A stretch of DNA of 64,000 nt from an uncultured Cyclobacteriaceae bacterium (GTDB taxonomy: Bacteria > Bacteroidota > Bacteroidia > Cytophagales > Cyclobacteriaceae). Made by a program: the position numbers and the translations under genes. The stretch is taken from NCBI GenBank assembly GCA_937146645.1, contig CAKZRQ010000058.1, positions 1 to 64,000 on the forward strand, in the 5' to 3' direction. The notes under the pieces are model-generated. The model made no database searches, was not told where the DNA came from, and was given only the letters and a program-made list of their open reading frames with translations. Of this stretch, positions 55,354 through 63,569 are shown one piece after another. The stretch's first letter is position 1. Each line of letters opens with the position of its first letter.

Positions 55354-55923
55354 TTATTGGGTGACCCAGTTTTGGATAATTTTAACTCCATGTTCTGTGA
55401 GTATGCTTTCTGGGTGAAATTGTAATCCTTTTACGTCAAATTCGTTATGTGAAACTCCCATGATTTGACCATCTGAACTCCTGGCAATAACCTCTAAATC
55501 TTTACCAAGAGTCTCTTCATCGATCACCCAAGAGTGATATCTACCGATCTTGAATGAATTCGGTATATCCTCAAATAAAGTGTCTTTAACTTCTACCTCC
55601 ACTGATGTCCCAACTCCGTGTAAAACCTGATTCAAATTTAAAAGTTTGCTGCCAAAAGCCTCTCCTATTGCCTGGTTTCCCAAACAAATTCCGAGGATGG
55701 ATTTCGAAGGTCCATATTCCTTAATCAACTCAGGCATGATACCAGCATCCTCAGGAACCCCAGGTCCTGGGGATAGTAAGATTTTATCGTATTGATCAAC
55801 TTGGTCCAAGGGTATCTTGTCATTCCGATAAATATCCATTTGCTCATCATATCCTAGCTGACGTAGGATATACACCAGATTATAGGTGAAGGAGTCGTAA
55901 TTATCTAAAACCAGAAGCCTCAT
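55354..55923 (-). CDS. trpG: Anthranilate synthase glutamine amidotransferase component
   Basis: A 189-aa class I amidotransferase giving ammonia to TrpE. DNYDSFTYNLV at the N-terminus, nucleophile Cys in ILGICLGNQAIGE, and the catalytic His/Glu in FHPESIL. Start ATG 55923, two bases after the trpE stop; a TTG two codons upstream overlaps trpE and is less likely. It could also serve para-aminobenzoate synthase, as in Bacillus. Confidence 0.96.
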   Translation of the reverse strand: MRLLVLDNYDSFTYNLVYILRQLGYDEQMDIYRNDKIPLDQVDQYDKILLSPGPGVPEDAGIMPELIKEYGPSKSILGICLGNQAIGEAFGSKLLNLNQVLHGVGTSVEVEVKDTLFEDIPNSFKIGRYHSWVIDEETLGKDLEVIARSSDGQIMGVSHNEFDVKGLQFHPESILTEHGVKIIQNWVTQ

Positions 55924-55925
55924 TG

Positions 55926-57335
55926 TCAAATTTTTTCTGCCATTCGTAATGCTACTCGAAGTGCCTCGAGTTTATTTGAAACTTCTTGAAGCTCTGATGG
56001 GATATTGGACTTTGCCACTACTCCTGCCCCGGCTTGGAAGCGAAGTTTATTCTCTTTAGACACAAAGGATCTAATAAGGATAGCGTGATTGAAATCTCCT
56101 TTGAATCCTAAGAAACCTATCGCCCCTCCATAAAACTCTCTAGAAATATTCTCCAATTCATCAATCAATTGCATTGCCTTGTACTTCGGAGCTCCAGAGA
56201 GGGTTCCTGCCGGGAAAGTATCTGCCACCAACTGCAATGGATTCGCATCCATGGGGAGCTGACCAGTCACTTTGGAAACCAAATGAATCACATGAGAGTA
56301 GTATTGAATTTCCTTGAAGACATCTACATTCACCTCCACCGAAGATCTTGATAGATCATTCCTGGCGAGGTCAACTAGCATAACATGCTCTGAATTCTCC
56401 TTCGGATCATCATAAAGCTTTCTCGCCAACTCTGCATCTTCAGCGTCATTTCCAGTTCTTCTGAAAGTACCCGCTATAGGATAGATGGTGGCCTTCTTAT
56501 TATTCACCACAATCTGAGCCTCCGGAGAACTTCCAAAAACCTTGAAGGATCCATAATCGAAATAGAATAAATAAGGCGAGGGATTCACCGAGCGAAGTGC
56601 TCGATAAACATTGAATTCATCTCCTTTAAATCCCGTCTCAAATCTTCTGGACAAAACGATCTGGAACACATCACCCTTGTAGCAGTGATCTCTTCCCTGA
56701 TCCAAAATCTTTAAAAACTCTTCATCCGTGTAGTTTGAGGTTTCTTCATCATCTGCCGAAAAAGAATATGCCGGAATATTCTTTTTGTTCAGCAAGACTT
56801 CAATCTCATCCAGGTTACTTTCTTTTTCCTGTCCTTCCACCTGATGCTCAAAGAGATGGCATTCATTTTTGTAATGGTCAACCACGATGATGTTTTGATA
56901 CATAGAATAATGCATCATCGGAACTTCACTGGCTTTGGTATTCCCCAACTTTATATCCTCAAAATAAGCGACCGTATCGTACTGGATATAGCCAAAAAGG
57001 CCATTTGATGAGAATTTCAAGTTATCCTCAGGAACTGAAAATTTGTTTCCAAAAGTCCTCAAATGATCCACGAGCTGAACCTCCTCAGTGACTTCATAGT
57101 CATGGGAATCCTCAGGAAAAGTCTCCGTCACCTTCCCATCTGAAAAGCTGAAGGTTGCAAGAGGATTGAAGCAAATAAACGAGTAGCTATTTTCCTGCCC
57201 ATGATAATCGGAGCTTTCCAGAAGTATGGGGTTGGCGAAGCGATCACGGATTTGCAAGTAAATACTCACCGGAGTGATGGTATCTGCCAGCCGCTTACGA
57301 TAGCTCGTGTTTATTTGAAATTGATTCTGATTCAT
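55926..57335 (-). CDS. trpE: Anthranilate synthase component I
   Basis: Chorismate-utilising enzyme of 469 aa. The start is ATG 57335 (MNQNQFQINTSYRKR); an in-frame TTG at 57353 falls in the T tract of the attenuator and is rejected. The Trp feedback site LLESSD is near residue 35. The catalytic region holds GSSPEAQIVV, PIAGTFRRTGND, LVDLARNDL and GTLSGAPKYKAM. First gene of trpEGDCFBA, behind trpL. Confidence 0.97.
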   Translation of the reverse strand: MNQNQFQINTSYRKRLADTITPVSIYLQIRDRFANPILLESSDYHGQENSYSFICFNPLATFSFSDGKVTETFPEDSHDYEVTEEVQLVDHLRTFGNKFSVPEDNLKFSSNGLFGYIQYDTVAYFEDIKLGNTKASEVPMMHYSMYQNIIVVDHYKNECHLFEHQVEGQEKESNLDEIEVLLNKKNIPAYSFSADDEETSNYTDEEFLKILDQGRDHCYKGDVFQIVLSRRFETGFKGDEFNVYRALRSVNPSPYLFYFDYGSFKVFGSSPEAQIVVNNKKATIYPIAGTFRRTGNDAEDAELARKLYDDPKENSEHVMLVDLARNDLSRSSVEVNVDVFKEIQYYSHVIHLVSKVTGQLPMDANPLQLVADTFPAGTLSGAPKYKAMQLIDELENISREFYGGAIGFLGFKGDFNHAILIRSFVSKENKLRFQAGAGVVAKSNIPSELQEVSNKLEALRVALRMAEKI

Positions 57336-57351
57336 GTTTGTGATTTTGGAC

Positions 57352-57383
57352 AAAAAAAAGGCTTACCGGGAATCCAGTAAGCC
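57352..57383 (-). terminator. trp attenuator terminator
   Basis: Minus-strand stem GGCTTACTGG / CCGGTAAGCC (10 bp, one G-U, ATTC loop) followed by eight T. It ends 17 bases before the trpE ATG and follows the trpL leader ORF, as expected for a transcription attenuator. Confidence 0.92.
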
Positions 57384-57404
57384 AATGAATATGATTTGCG
57401 ATGA

Positions 57405-57482
57405 TTAGATATAGGCTTTCCTGCTTTCCCTTTGGAAAAGTTCTGTATGCCACCACCAATATCTTGCCGTTACTTCTTTCAT
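57405..57482 (-). CDS. trpL: trp operon leader peptide
   Basis: A 25-codon ORF from ATG 57482 starting MKEVTARYWWWHTELF with three consecutive Trp codons (57450-57458). Directly downstream lies a 1:2 hairpin (CTTTTCC / GGGAAAG on the minus strand, 57424-57440). Next, a segment CAGGAAAGCC (57414-57423) can pair with the left arm of the terminator as an antiterminator (GGCTT/AAGCC and CTG/CAG). A ribosome stalled at Trp codons would mask strand 1, free strand 2 and permit trpEGDCFBA transcription. This matches trp leader attenuation as known in Proteobacteria and described for Bacteroidota leaders. Confidence 0.92.
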   Translation of the reverse strand: MKEVTARYWWWHTELFQRESRKAYI

Positions 57483-57491
57483 TTTCTCTGG

Positions 57492-57521
57492 CAAATTTAG
57501 AAATGGATTTTTAACAACAAA
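57492..57521 (-). promoter_or_regulatory. Promoter of the trp operon
   Basis: On the minus strand TTTG (57518-57521), an 18-bp spacer and TAAATTTG (57492-57499) fit the Bacteroidota consensus. Transcription would start only about four to six bases before the trpL ATG, so the leader mRNA would be nearly leaderless. Confidence 0.55.
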
Positions 57522-57603
57522 GTATCGTCTGACATTTTTAACCTTCATGGAAAGAAATAACCTCTTTGAGCTTATTATCTTTACTGAGATATTTAAATAA
57601 TTC

Positions 57604-57834
57604 ATGGCAAAACCTCTATTCCAGTACTTTAAAAGAAAACTGAAAACCTATGAAATACTGGTTCAGGTGAATCCTGAGAATTTCACAGGTACCGAGCTGA
57701 TTGTTCACCCTGACGGCAAGGTGGAAAAAACCGAAATGGAGTTTGACGAAGAAATTTTTGAGGACTTAGCTGAAGATGATTTCATCCACGCCTCAGCACT
57801 TGAATTTCAGATGCTTCTGACAAAGGCTGATTGA
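57604..57834 (+). CDS. Small conserved hypothetical protein
   Basis: A 76-aa protein starting MAKPLFQYFKRKLKTYE, basic at the N-terminus and strongly acidic after residue 40 (MEFDEEIFEDLAEDD). Codon use and the ATG position directly after the trp promoter region support a real gene. I recall similar short proteins next to Bacteroidota SRP RNA or trp loci only vaguely, so no function is assigned. It is divergent from trpL. Confidence 0.65.
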   Translation: MAKPLFQYFKRKLKTYEILVQVNPENFTGTELIVHPDGKVEKTEMEFDEEIFEDLAEDDFIHASALEFQMLLTKAD

Positions 57835-57893
57835 TGAAAATTGGAATACCTGATTCAACTCAAAGATTTCAGATCAAATTTTCAAACTCAACA

Positions 57894-57923
57894 TTGGAAT
57901 GAGTAATAAATGGATTATCTTTG
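57894..57923 (+). promoter_or_regulatory. Promoter of SRP RNA
   Basis: TTG at 57894-57896, a 19-bp spacer and TATCTTTG at 57916-57923 fit the Bacteroidota consensus. The predicted start coincides with the 5' end of the SRP RNA stem at 57930. Confidence 0.7.
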
Positions 57924-57929
57924 CGCCCT

Positions 57930-58012
57930 AGCGGCACGACCAGCTCCTGCTGAATCCCCCAGGTCCGGAAGGAAGCAAGGGTAGGCGGTTGTAGCGGTGC
58001 GATGCCGCTTCT
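57930..58012 (+). ncRNA. ffs: Signal recognition particle RNA, small bacterial (4.5S) type
   Basis: The SRP domain IV signature GGTCCGGAAGGAAGCA at 57962-57977 is exact. Terminal arms AGCGGCA (57930-57936) and TGCCGCT (58003-58009) pair, and the body folds into the single long hairpin of 4.5S RNA. A run of seven T follows (58012-58018) and acts as terminator. It binds Ffh to target membrane proteins. Ends are approximate by a few bases. Confidence 0.95.
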
Positions 58013-58083
58013 TTTTTTGTCCAAAATCTCGTGGGCTTAATTGATTCTTTTAACTTTGACGAAACCAATAAACCTTTTAAGAA

Positions 58084-58743
58084 ATGAAGTTTTTTATCGA
58101 TACGGCAAACCTCGCCGAAATTCAAGAAGCATATGATCTAGGTGTACTGGATGGCGTAACTACCAACCCATCCTTGATGGCAAAGGAAGGTATCACCGGC
58201 GATGATAATGTTAGAGCTCACTATAAGGCTATTTGCGATATCGTTGATGATAAGGTCAGTGCTGAAGTGATTTCCACTGATTTTGAGTCAATGGTGAAAG
58301 AGGGAGAATCCCTAGCTGCTATTGATGATAAAATCGTGGTAAAGGTTCCGATGATCAAAGATGGAGTAAAAGCTATCAAGCATTTCAGCCAGAACGGAAT
58401 TCGCACCAATTGTACTCTGGTATTTTCAGCAGGTCAGGCGATTTTGGCCGCTAAAGCAGGTGCAACCTATCTGTCTCCGTTTATCGGTCGACTTGATGAT
58501 ATTTCCTTCGACGGATTAGACTTGATCCAGCAGATCGTTCACATTTACAACGTTTATGGATTTGAAACCGAAGTCTTGGCTGCTTCTGTAAGACATACCA
58601 TGCACTTGATCAAGTGTGCTGAAATTGGAGCAGATGTGGTGACTTGTCCACTAAATGTGATCACAGGATTATTAAAGCATCCTTTGACAGATTCAGGCTT
58701 GGCTAAGTTCCTTGCCGACCATGCAAAAGCATCAGGTAAATAA
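58084..58743 (+). CDS. tal: Transaldolase / fructose-6-phosphate aldolase family
   Basis: A 219-aa short (TalC/FSA-type) transaldolase. The N-terminal [20 protein letters not shown] and [13 protein letters not shown] signatures are present. The Schiff-base Lys is in IVVKVPM (about residue 86), and [20 protein letters not shown] follows. Most proteins of this subfamily act as transaldolases in the pentose phosphate pathway; fructose-6-phosphate aldolase activity is possible. It stands alone with its own terminator. Confidence 0.93.
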   Translation: MKFFIDTANLAEIQEAYDLGVLDGVTTNPSLMAKEGITGDDNVRAHYKAICDIVDDKVSAEVISTDFESMVKEGESLAAIDDKIVVKVPMIKDGVKAIKHFSQNGIRTNCTLVFSAGQAILAAKAGATYLSPFIGRLDDISFDGLDLIQQIVHIYNVYGFETEVLAASVRHTMHLIKCAEIGADVVTCPLNVITGLLKHPLTDSGLAKFLADHAKASGK

Positions 58744-58752
58744 ATAAATTCA

Positions 58753-58777
58753 GACCGGCATTTGTCGGTCTTTTTTT
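58753..58777 (+). terminator. Terminator of transaldolase gene
   Basis: Stem GACCGGCA / TGTCGGTC (five certain base pairs plus a G-U and two more) with a TTTTTTT tail, 10 bp after the stop. Confidence 0.8.
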
Positions 58778-58787
58778 ATCTTTCAGC

Positions 58788-58991
58788 ATGTATATCATTA
58801 AAGTGAAAGGGAAGGCAAAAATCCCTGACTATATCCAAATTCGGGACGAAAACTTTGTGTTGGTCGCTTATTTCAGAGCGGATCGACCTCTTAAGAATAT
58901 TGAAAAATTTGGCCTTCAAGGTAAGGAACAAGAGTTGGCTGCGTTAATTCAGGAACTGCCTTTCGGCAAACTGCAAAAATTAGATATCTAA
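58788..58991 (+). CDS. Small conserved protein preceding ftsE
   Basis: A 67-aa protein starting MYIIKVKGKAKIPDYIQIRD, with mixed beta strands and a C-terminal helix (EQELAALIQELPFGKL). Its stop is immediately followed by the ftsE ATG with no spacer, so the two are coupled. I do not recognise a family. Its constant closeness to the ATPase suggests a partner role, which is inference. Confidence 0.7.
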   Translation: MYIIKVKGKAKIPDYIQIRDENFVLVAYFRADRPLKNIEKFGLQGKEQELAALIQELPFGKLQKLDI

Positions 58992-59702
58992 ATGGACTTT
59001 AATACCAATCCTGTTTTAGAAATAAGAAGAGCCACTATTTTCCAAGGCCTTGACCCCATTCTATCCGATGTGGATTTTTCTGTGGAGCAACACGAGTTTG
59101 TATTCCTTATCGGGAGAACGGGAAGTGGAAAAAGTTCTTTGCTCAAAACGCTTTATGCAGATTTGCCACTTCAGAGCGGAAACATTGAAATTTCCGGCTT
59201 TGATCTCACCAAAATCACTTCGAAAGAGGTTCCTTTTTTAAGACGAAAAATAGGAATCATATTTCAGGATTTTCAGCTTTTCCCAGATCGTTCGGTCGCT
59301 GAAAACCTTTCCTTTGTGATGAAAGCCACAGGTTGGAAAGACAAAGCCAAAATAAAAGCCAGAATGGCTGAGGTGTTGGTTTTAGTTGGCTTAAATAACG
59401 CCGCTTCCAAAATGCCGCATCAGCTTTCTGGTGGTGAACAGCAACGTGTAGTAATCGCCCGAGCCTTGCTCAATGAGCCATCCATCCTACTGGCAGATGA
59501 ACCAACTGGCAACCTTGATCCTGATGTAGCGGATGGTATCTTCAAGCTCTTTCAGGAAATCAATAAGAAAGGCACCGCCATACTTATGGCCACCCATAAT
59601 CACGACCTGCTAAAAAAGTATCCGTACAGAGTGCTTAAATGTGAGAATGGTAAATTACTAGATAGTAAAGTACACGACGTTTCGTTCGGTTCTTCATTCT
59701 AA
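58992..59702 (+). CDS. ftsE: Cell-division ABC transporter ATP-binding protein FtsE-like
   Basis: A 236-aa ABC ATPase. Walker [10 protein letters not shown] (about 41-49), signature [16 protein letters not shown], Walker [14 protein letters not shown] and H-loop ATHNHD are intact. The sequence between ([20 protein letters not shown]) is FtsE/LolD-like, and the lack of a long extension and single-gene context favour FtsE. No ftsX permease lies beside it, as I recall for many Bacteroidota, where the genes are apart. LolD is the alternative. Confidence 0.85.
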   Translation: MDFNTNPVLEIRRATIFQGLDPILSDVDFSVEQHEFVFLIGRTGSGKSSLLKTLYADLPLQSGNIEISGFDLTKITSKEVPFLRRKIGIIFQDFQLFPDRSVAENLSFVMKATGWKDKAKIKARMAEVLVLVGLNNAASKMPHQLSGGEQQRVVIARALLNEPSILLADEPTGNLDPDVADGIFKLFQEINKKGTAILMATHNHDLLKKYPYRVLKCENGKLLDSKVHDVSFGSSF

Positions 59703-59755
59703 ATTGGAAGGCTGAAACAAGAATCCTCTTGCCAACGTTTTCTTAAAAAATAATT

Positions 59756-61156
59756 ATGACTTTGAAGCGATTAATCCCCCTACTTATTCTCATTCTAGGT
59801 CTTGGTATTATCACATCATGCGATAGTGATAATGATAATCCTCCGCCGGTAGATCCAGAATCTAATGAAGCTGTAAACCGATGGACTTCTGATATAATGA
59901 ATCAAGTCTATCTTTGGCTAGCAGAAATACGAACACCGATAGATGAGTCTGCTGCCCCTGAGGATTACTTTGAATCACTACTTAATACTCCCACGGATAG
60001 ATTTTCGGAAATCTTCCCAAATTATGATGAACTTATTGGTGGGCTTACTGGAGTAACTCTGGATGCAGGTTATGAATTTAATCTATTCAGAGCAGCACCC
60101 GGAAGTAACGATGTTTTTGCTGAAGTTGCTTACGTAAAAAAAATGAGTCCAGCCTCAGAGGCCGGACTGATGAGAGGGGATCGGATTACCCAGATAAATG
60201 GCACCACCATGACTGTGGATAATTTTCAGGAGCTCCTTGGTCAGATTGATGAACCTCATACTGTAAATTACCAGTCTTTCAATGAAAATATTGGCGACTA
60301 TGAAGATGCGGGACAACTTTCTTTAACCCCTGTCCAACTCACTGAAAACCCGAATTTTCTTGATTCCATTTATGTGATAGATAACCAAAAGATTGGTTAT
60401 GCTATTTATCATTTCTTCACTCCGGGTCCTGATTTGAATTCAGATTTCTATGATGATCAGATGGATCAAATCTTTGCCAGATTTAAAGCTGAAGGGATTA
60501 ATCATCTTATCATTGACTTCCGCTATAATAGTGGCGGATTTGTAAGCTCTGCGGTTAATCTTGCGAGTCTAGTGGCTCCCAATGTTACAGATGGAGATAT
60601 TTTTTCTAAAACTCGATATAACAGCTTCCTTGAACAGTTCGAAGACTTTCAAAATGTCCAAACTGAATTTAGGACTAAAGCCGAAAACTTGGGAAGTATA
60701 CTGACTGGCAACCGAGTCTATATTTTAACTTCAGCCAGAACGGCATCAGCTTCCGAGCTAGTAGTGAACGGTTTAAGGCCATATATGGATGTAAAACTTA
60801 TCGGGGATGTGACCGTGGGTAAAAATGTTGGGTCCATTCCTTTCCAGGACGAGCAAAACCCCTCTAATAATTATGGATTACTTCCAATCGTAACCAGATC
60901 CTCAAACAGCTTGGATGAATCAGATTATGGCAATGGTTTTACACCTGATATTCAAGCTTTAGAAAGAACTGAAAGACTCCTTCCTTTAGGAGATGTGAAT
61001 GAATTGCTACTGCGAACAGCAATAGAAGATATTACAGGAAATGCTTCTTCAGGCAGATTTCAGAAGCTTGATCGAGTGGATCTGGGGAGTACCTTAGACC
61101 GGAAAATAAGATTCGGAAAAATGATTGAGCAGCCAGTACAAACATTTCGATATTAA
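59756..61156 (+). CDS. S41 family peptidase, lipoprotein (third copy)
   Basis: A 466-aa lipoprotein protease (lipobox ITSC, Cys22). It has a helical subdomain (SDIMNQVYLWLAEIRTP), a PDZ domain with MSPASEAGLMRGDRITQING, and an S41 core with S331 (TASASELVV) and K356 (TVGKNVG). Its PDZ region is more canonical than in the tandem pair at 43-46 kb, and identity to them is low outside the catalytic core. It may trim periplasmic or lipoprotein substrates. Confidence 0.92.
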   Translation: MTLKRLIPLLILILGLGIITSCDSDNDNPPPVDPESNEAVNRWTSDIMNQVYLWLAEIRTPIDESAAPEDYFESLLNTPTDRFSEIFPNYDELIGGLTGVTLDAGYEFNLFRAAPGSNDVFAEVAYVKKMSPASEAGLMRGDRITQINGTTMTVDNFQELLGQIDEPHTVNYQSFNENIGDYEDAGQLSLTPVQLTENPNFLDSIYVIDNQKIGYAIYHFFTPGPDLNSDFYDDQMDQIFARFKAEGINHLIIDFRYNSGGFVSSAVNLASLVAPNVTDGDIFSKTRYNSFLEQFEDFQNVQTEFRTKAENLGSILTGNRVYILTSARTASASELVVNGLRPYMDVKLIGDVTVGKNVGSIPFQDEQNPSNNYGLLPIVTRSSNSLDESDYGNGFTPDIQALERTERLLPLGDVNELLLRTAIEDITGNASSGRFQKLDRVDLGSTLDRKIRFGKMIEQPVQTFRY

Positions 61157-61164
61157 GTTTGCTA

Positions 61165-61359
61165 ATGCTTGAGCTTATTGCATCTCTGACCTTGGTTTTT
61201 GGAATTTATTGGTTAGGAAGTCTGGCACTTACTCAACAATTCCTAAACCCAAAGAAATTACAAAAAATGGAATCGGTTTTTGGAAGAATTCTGGTTTTGA
61301 GCATAGTGATGGCCATGTTTCCGACAATGCTTTTTTATCTCTTCATTCTTTCCGAATAA
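61165..61359 (+). CDS. Small two-helix membrane protein
   Basis: A 64-aa protein with two predicted membrane helices (MLELIASLTLVFGIYWLGS at the N-terminus and ILVLSIVMAMFPTMLFYLF at the C-terminus) joined by a basic loop. Start ATG 61165, eight bases after the S41 stop; a TTG two codons upstream is rejected. Cotranscribed with the protease. Function unknown. Confidence 0.6.
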   Translation: MLELIASLTLVFGIYWLGSLALTQQFLNPKKLQKMESVFGRILVLSIVMAMFPTMLFYLFILSE

Positions 61360-61386
61360 AAAAAGCCGGCTTAGCCGGCTTTTTTT
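61357..61386. terminator. Bidirectional terminator at 61.4 kb
   Basis: A perfect GC-rich stem AGCCGGC / GCCGGCT with TTA loop flanked by A and T runs on both sides, between convergent transcription units. Confidence 0.88.
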
Positions 61387-61404
61387 ATTAATCATATTCC
61401 TTTC

Positions 61405-62124
61405 TTATTGATTGGCATTTTTAAGATTCTCTTTCGCAGTATCAAATTCAGCGTCTAATTGAATAGCCTCCTGAAATGCTACTTTCGCCTCCTCTTTTGA
61501 GCCCTGCTCCATATAAATCATACCCTTAAGATTTAACGCCGCAGCCTTCATGCTGACTTCCTGAGTCTCGGTTGCGCTCTTCGGAAACCCTATCTTCTCA
61601 TCTGGCTTTGCATTCTTGATCAGCATATTCGCCGAATTCAAAGCTTCAGGATAACGTTTTAAGGAGTACTGCAAAAAGCCTGTTTTATAAAGAGGGAAGT
61701 TCTCACCTGTCAACAAATGAAGGCTTTCGAAGTGGGGTAATGCTCTATCCAACGCTCCTAAAGTTTCTAGCGAGTAAGCGGCAATTTCAAGCGCCACTAA
61801 ATTTTTATCATTAGAGTCTAGAATATCAATTGCTACAAGAGCCGCAGAACTTGACTGTCCAAGGTCAAAATACATTCTCGTGAGGAGCTCCGCATATTGG
61901 AGATTATTTGGATTCCGAGTGATAAGCTCATAAAGCTTGGACTTTGCAATTTCAAGATCATTGTACCGCAAAGCCAATTGATAAATCGCAAGATCAGACG
62001 CATTAAGCGCATCGATAGTTTCCTGATCTAGCTTTGGTACAACCGCGGTTGAATCAGCGGCCTCTTGTGCATTAAGCATAAATGATGTCCCCAAGAAGAG
62101 AACCAGGATAATTAGTCTTTTCAT
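61405..62124 (-). CDS. Secreted TPR-repeat protein
   Basis: A 239-aa protein with signal peptide (start ATG 62124, cleavage near MLNAQ; an upstream TTG/ATG region overlapping cca is rejected). The rest is five to six TPR-like helix pairs, e.g. LAIYQLALRYNDLEIAKSKL and AALNLKGMIYMEQGSKEEAK. It is probably a periplasmic scaffold. It follows cca by 26 bp. Confidence 0.82.
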   Translation of the reverse strand: MKRLIILVLFLGTSFMLNAQEAADSTAVVPKLDQETIDALNASDLAIYQLALRYNDLEIAKSKLYELITRNPNNLQYAELLTRMYFDLGQSSSAALVAIDILDSNDKNLVALEIAAYSLETLGALDRALPHFESLHLLTGENFPLYKTGFLQYSLKRYPEALNSANMLIKNAKPDEKIGFPKSATETQEVSMKAAALNLKGMIYMEQGSKEEAKVAFQEAIQLDAEFDTAKENLKNANQ

Positions 62125-62150
62125 AATGAGTTGGATTATAGGGCGAAGGA

Positions 62151-63569
62151 TCACTCCGAGGGTGTGATTCCTTTTTGCTCGGCAATAATAAACATTAATT
62201 CTTTAGCCTGCGCGTGATCATTCTCAATTTTACCCTCAAGAATAGCTTCTTTTAACTCTTCTTTAATTTCTCCCACCATTTTGGAAGGGCTAAGCCCTAA
62301 TGATTCCATAATTTCTTCTCCACTGATTGGTGGTTGAAAATTTCGTAACTGATCTCTCTCCTCTACCTCAGCAAGTTTTCTTTCCACCTTATCGAAGTTT
62401 TCAAGATATCGCTTCACCTTACGATTATTCTTAGATGTCACGTCTGCTCTGCAAAGCTGCATCAGGTCTTCAATATCATCACCTGCATCGAGGAGCAATC
62501 TGCGAAGGGCAGAATCCGTGACTTCATCCTTAACCAGAGCGATTGGGCGCAGATGGAGACGAACCAATTTTTGAACATATTTCATCCGCTCATCTAAAGG
62601 CAGTTTGAGCCTCTTAAAGATACTCGGAGTCATCCTAGCTCCTTTGTCCTCGTGCCCATGAAAAGTCCAACCTACTTTTTTATTAAAACGCTTGGTTGGA
62701 GGCTTCGCGATGTCGTGCATGATGGCAGCCCATCTCAACCATAAGTCATCACTCTTTTCGGAGACGTTATCTAGTACTTTAAGCGTATGGTAGAAATTAT
62801 CCTTGTGCGATTTATCATCAACTGATTCCACTCCTTGAAGTGCCACCATTTCTGGGAAAAACTCATGTAGCAGCTTGCTAGCGAAAAGTAGCTTAAACCC
62901 GTAGGAGGGCTGATTGCTTAGGATAATTTTGTTTAACTCGACAATTATCCTCTCCCCCGAAATAATCTTGAGCCTATCCGCATTCTTAGTGATAGCGTAA
63001 AAGGTATCAGGATCGATATCAAATTTCAGTTGAGCTGCAAAGCGGATCGCGCGCATCATTCTCAAGGGATCGTCTGAAAAAGTAATCTCTGGATCCATTG
63101 GGGTTTTGATCATCTGCTTTTTGATGTCCTCCAGGCCCCCAAATGGATCGATGACTTCACCGAAATCATCTGAACCAAGTGAAATAGCCAATGCATTGAT
63201 AGTGAAATCACGTCTTTCCATATCCTCATGGAAAGTCCCTGTTTCCACCGAGGGTTTTCTGGAATCAGATCGATAAGACTCTTTTCGAGCTCCCACGAAC
63301 TCTATCTCTCCATCTTCCAATTTGAGCATAGCAGTACCGAAATTTTTGAAAACAGAAAGAGGCACATGCTCAGAATAGAGTTTTTTGACTTCTTCAGCCA
63401 GGGCAATACCACTACCGACACACATGAAATCAATGTCCTTACTGTCTCTGCCCAAAACTAAATCCCGTACATATCCGCCGACTACATAAGCCTTGATTCC
63501 TAGTTTTTCAGCGGCTTGAGATACTTTTAGAAAAATCTCATGCTCGTGTAATTGCTCTGCGAAATTCAA
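62151..63569 (-). CDS. cca: CCA-adding tRNA nucleotidyltransferase with HD domain
   Basis: A 472-aa enzyme adding CCA to tRNA 3' ends. The nucleotidyltransferase head has VVGGYVRDLVLGRDSKDIDF with catalytic Asp pair and RRDFTINALAIS; RMMRAIRFAAQL follows. A C-terminal HD phosphohydrolase domain has HDIAKPPTKRF. The start is TTG 63569, overlapping the upstream stop by TTGA; an in-frame TAA lies five codons upstream and no ATG precedes the catalytic region. It is needed because tRNA-Leu here lacks encoded CCA. Confidence 0.95.
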   Translation of the reverse strand: MNFAEQLHEHEIFLKVSQAAEKLGIKAYVVGGYVRDLVLGRDSKDIDFMCVGSGIALAEEVKKLYSEHVPLSVFKNFGTAMLKLEDGEIEFVGARKESYRSDSRKPSVETGTFHEDMERRDFTINALAISLGSDDFGEVIDPFGGLEDIKKQMIKTPMDPEITFSDDPLRMMRAIRFAAQLKFDIDPDTFYAITKNADRLKIISGERIIVELNKIILSNQPSYGFKLLFASKLLHEFFPEMVALQGVESVDDKSHKDNFYHTLKVLDNVSEKSDDLWLRWAAIMHDIAKPPTKRFNKKVGWTFHGHEDKGARMTPSIFKRLKLPLDERMKYVQKLVRLHLRPIALVKDEVTDSALRRLLLDAGDDIEDLMQLCRADVTSKNNRKVKRYLENFDKVERKLAEVEERDQLRNFQPPISGEEIMESLGLSPSKMVGEIKEELKEAILEGKIENDHAQAKELMFIIAEQKGITPSE

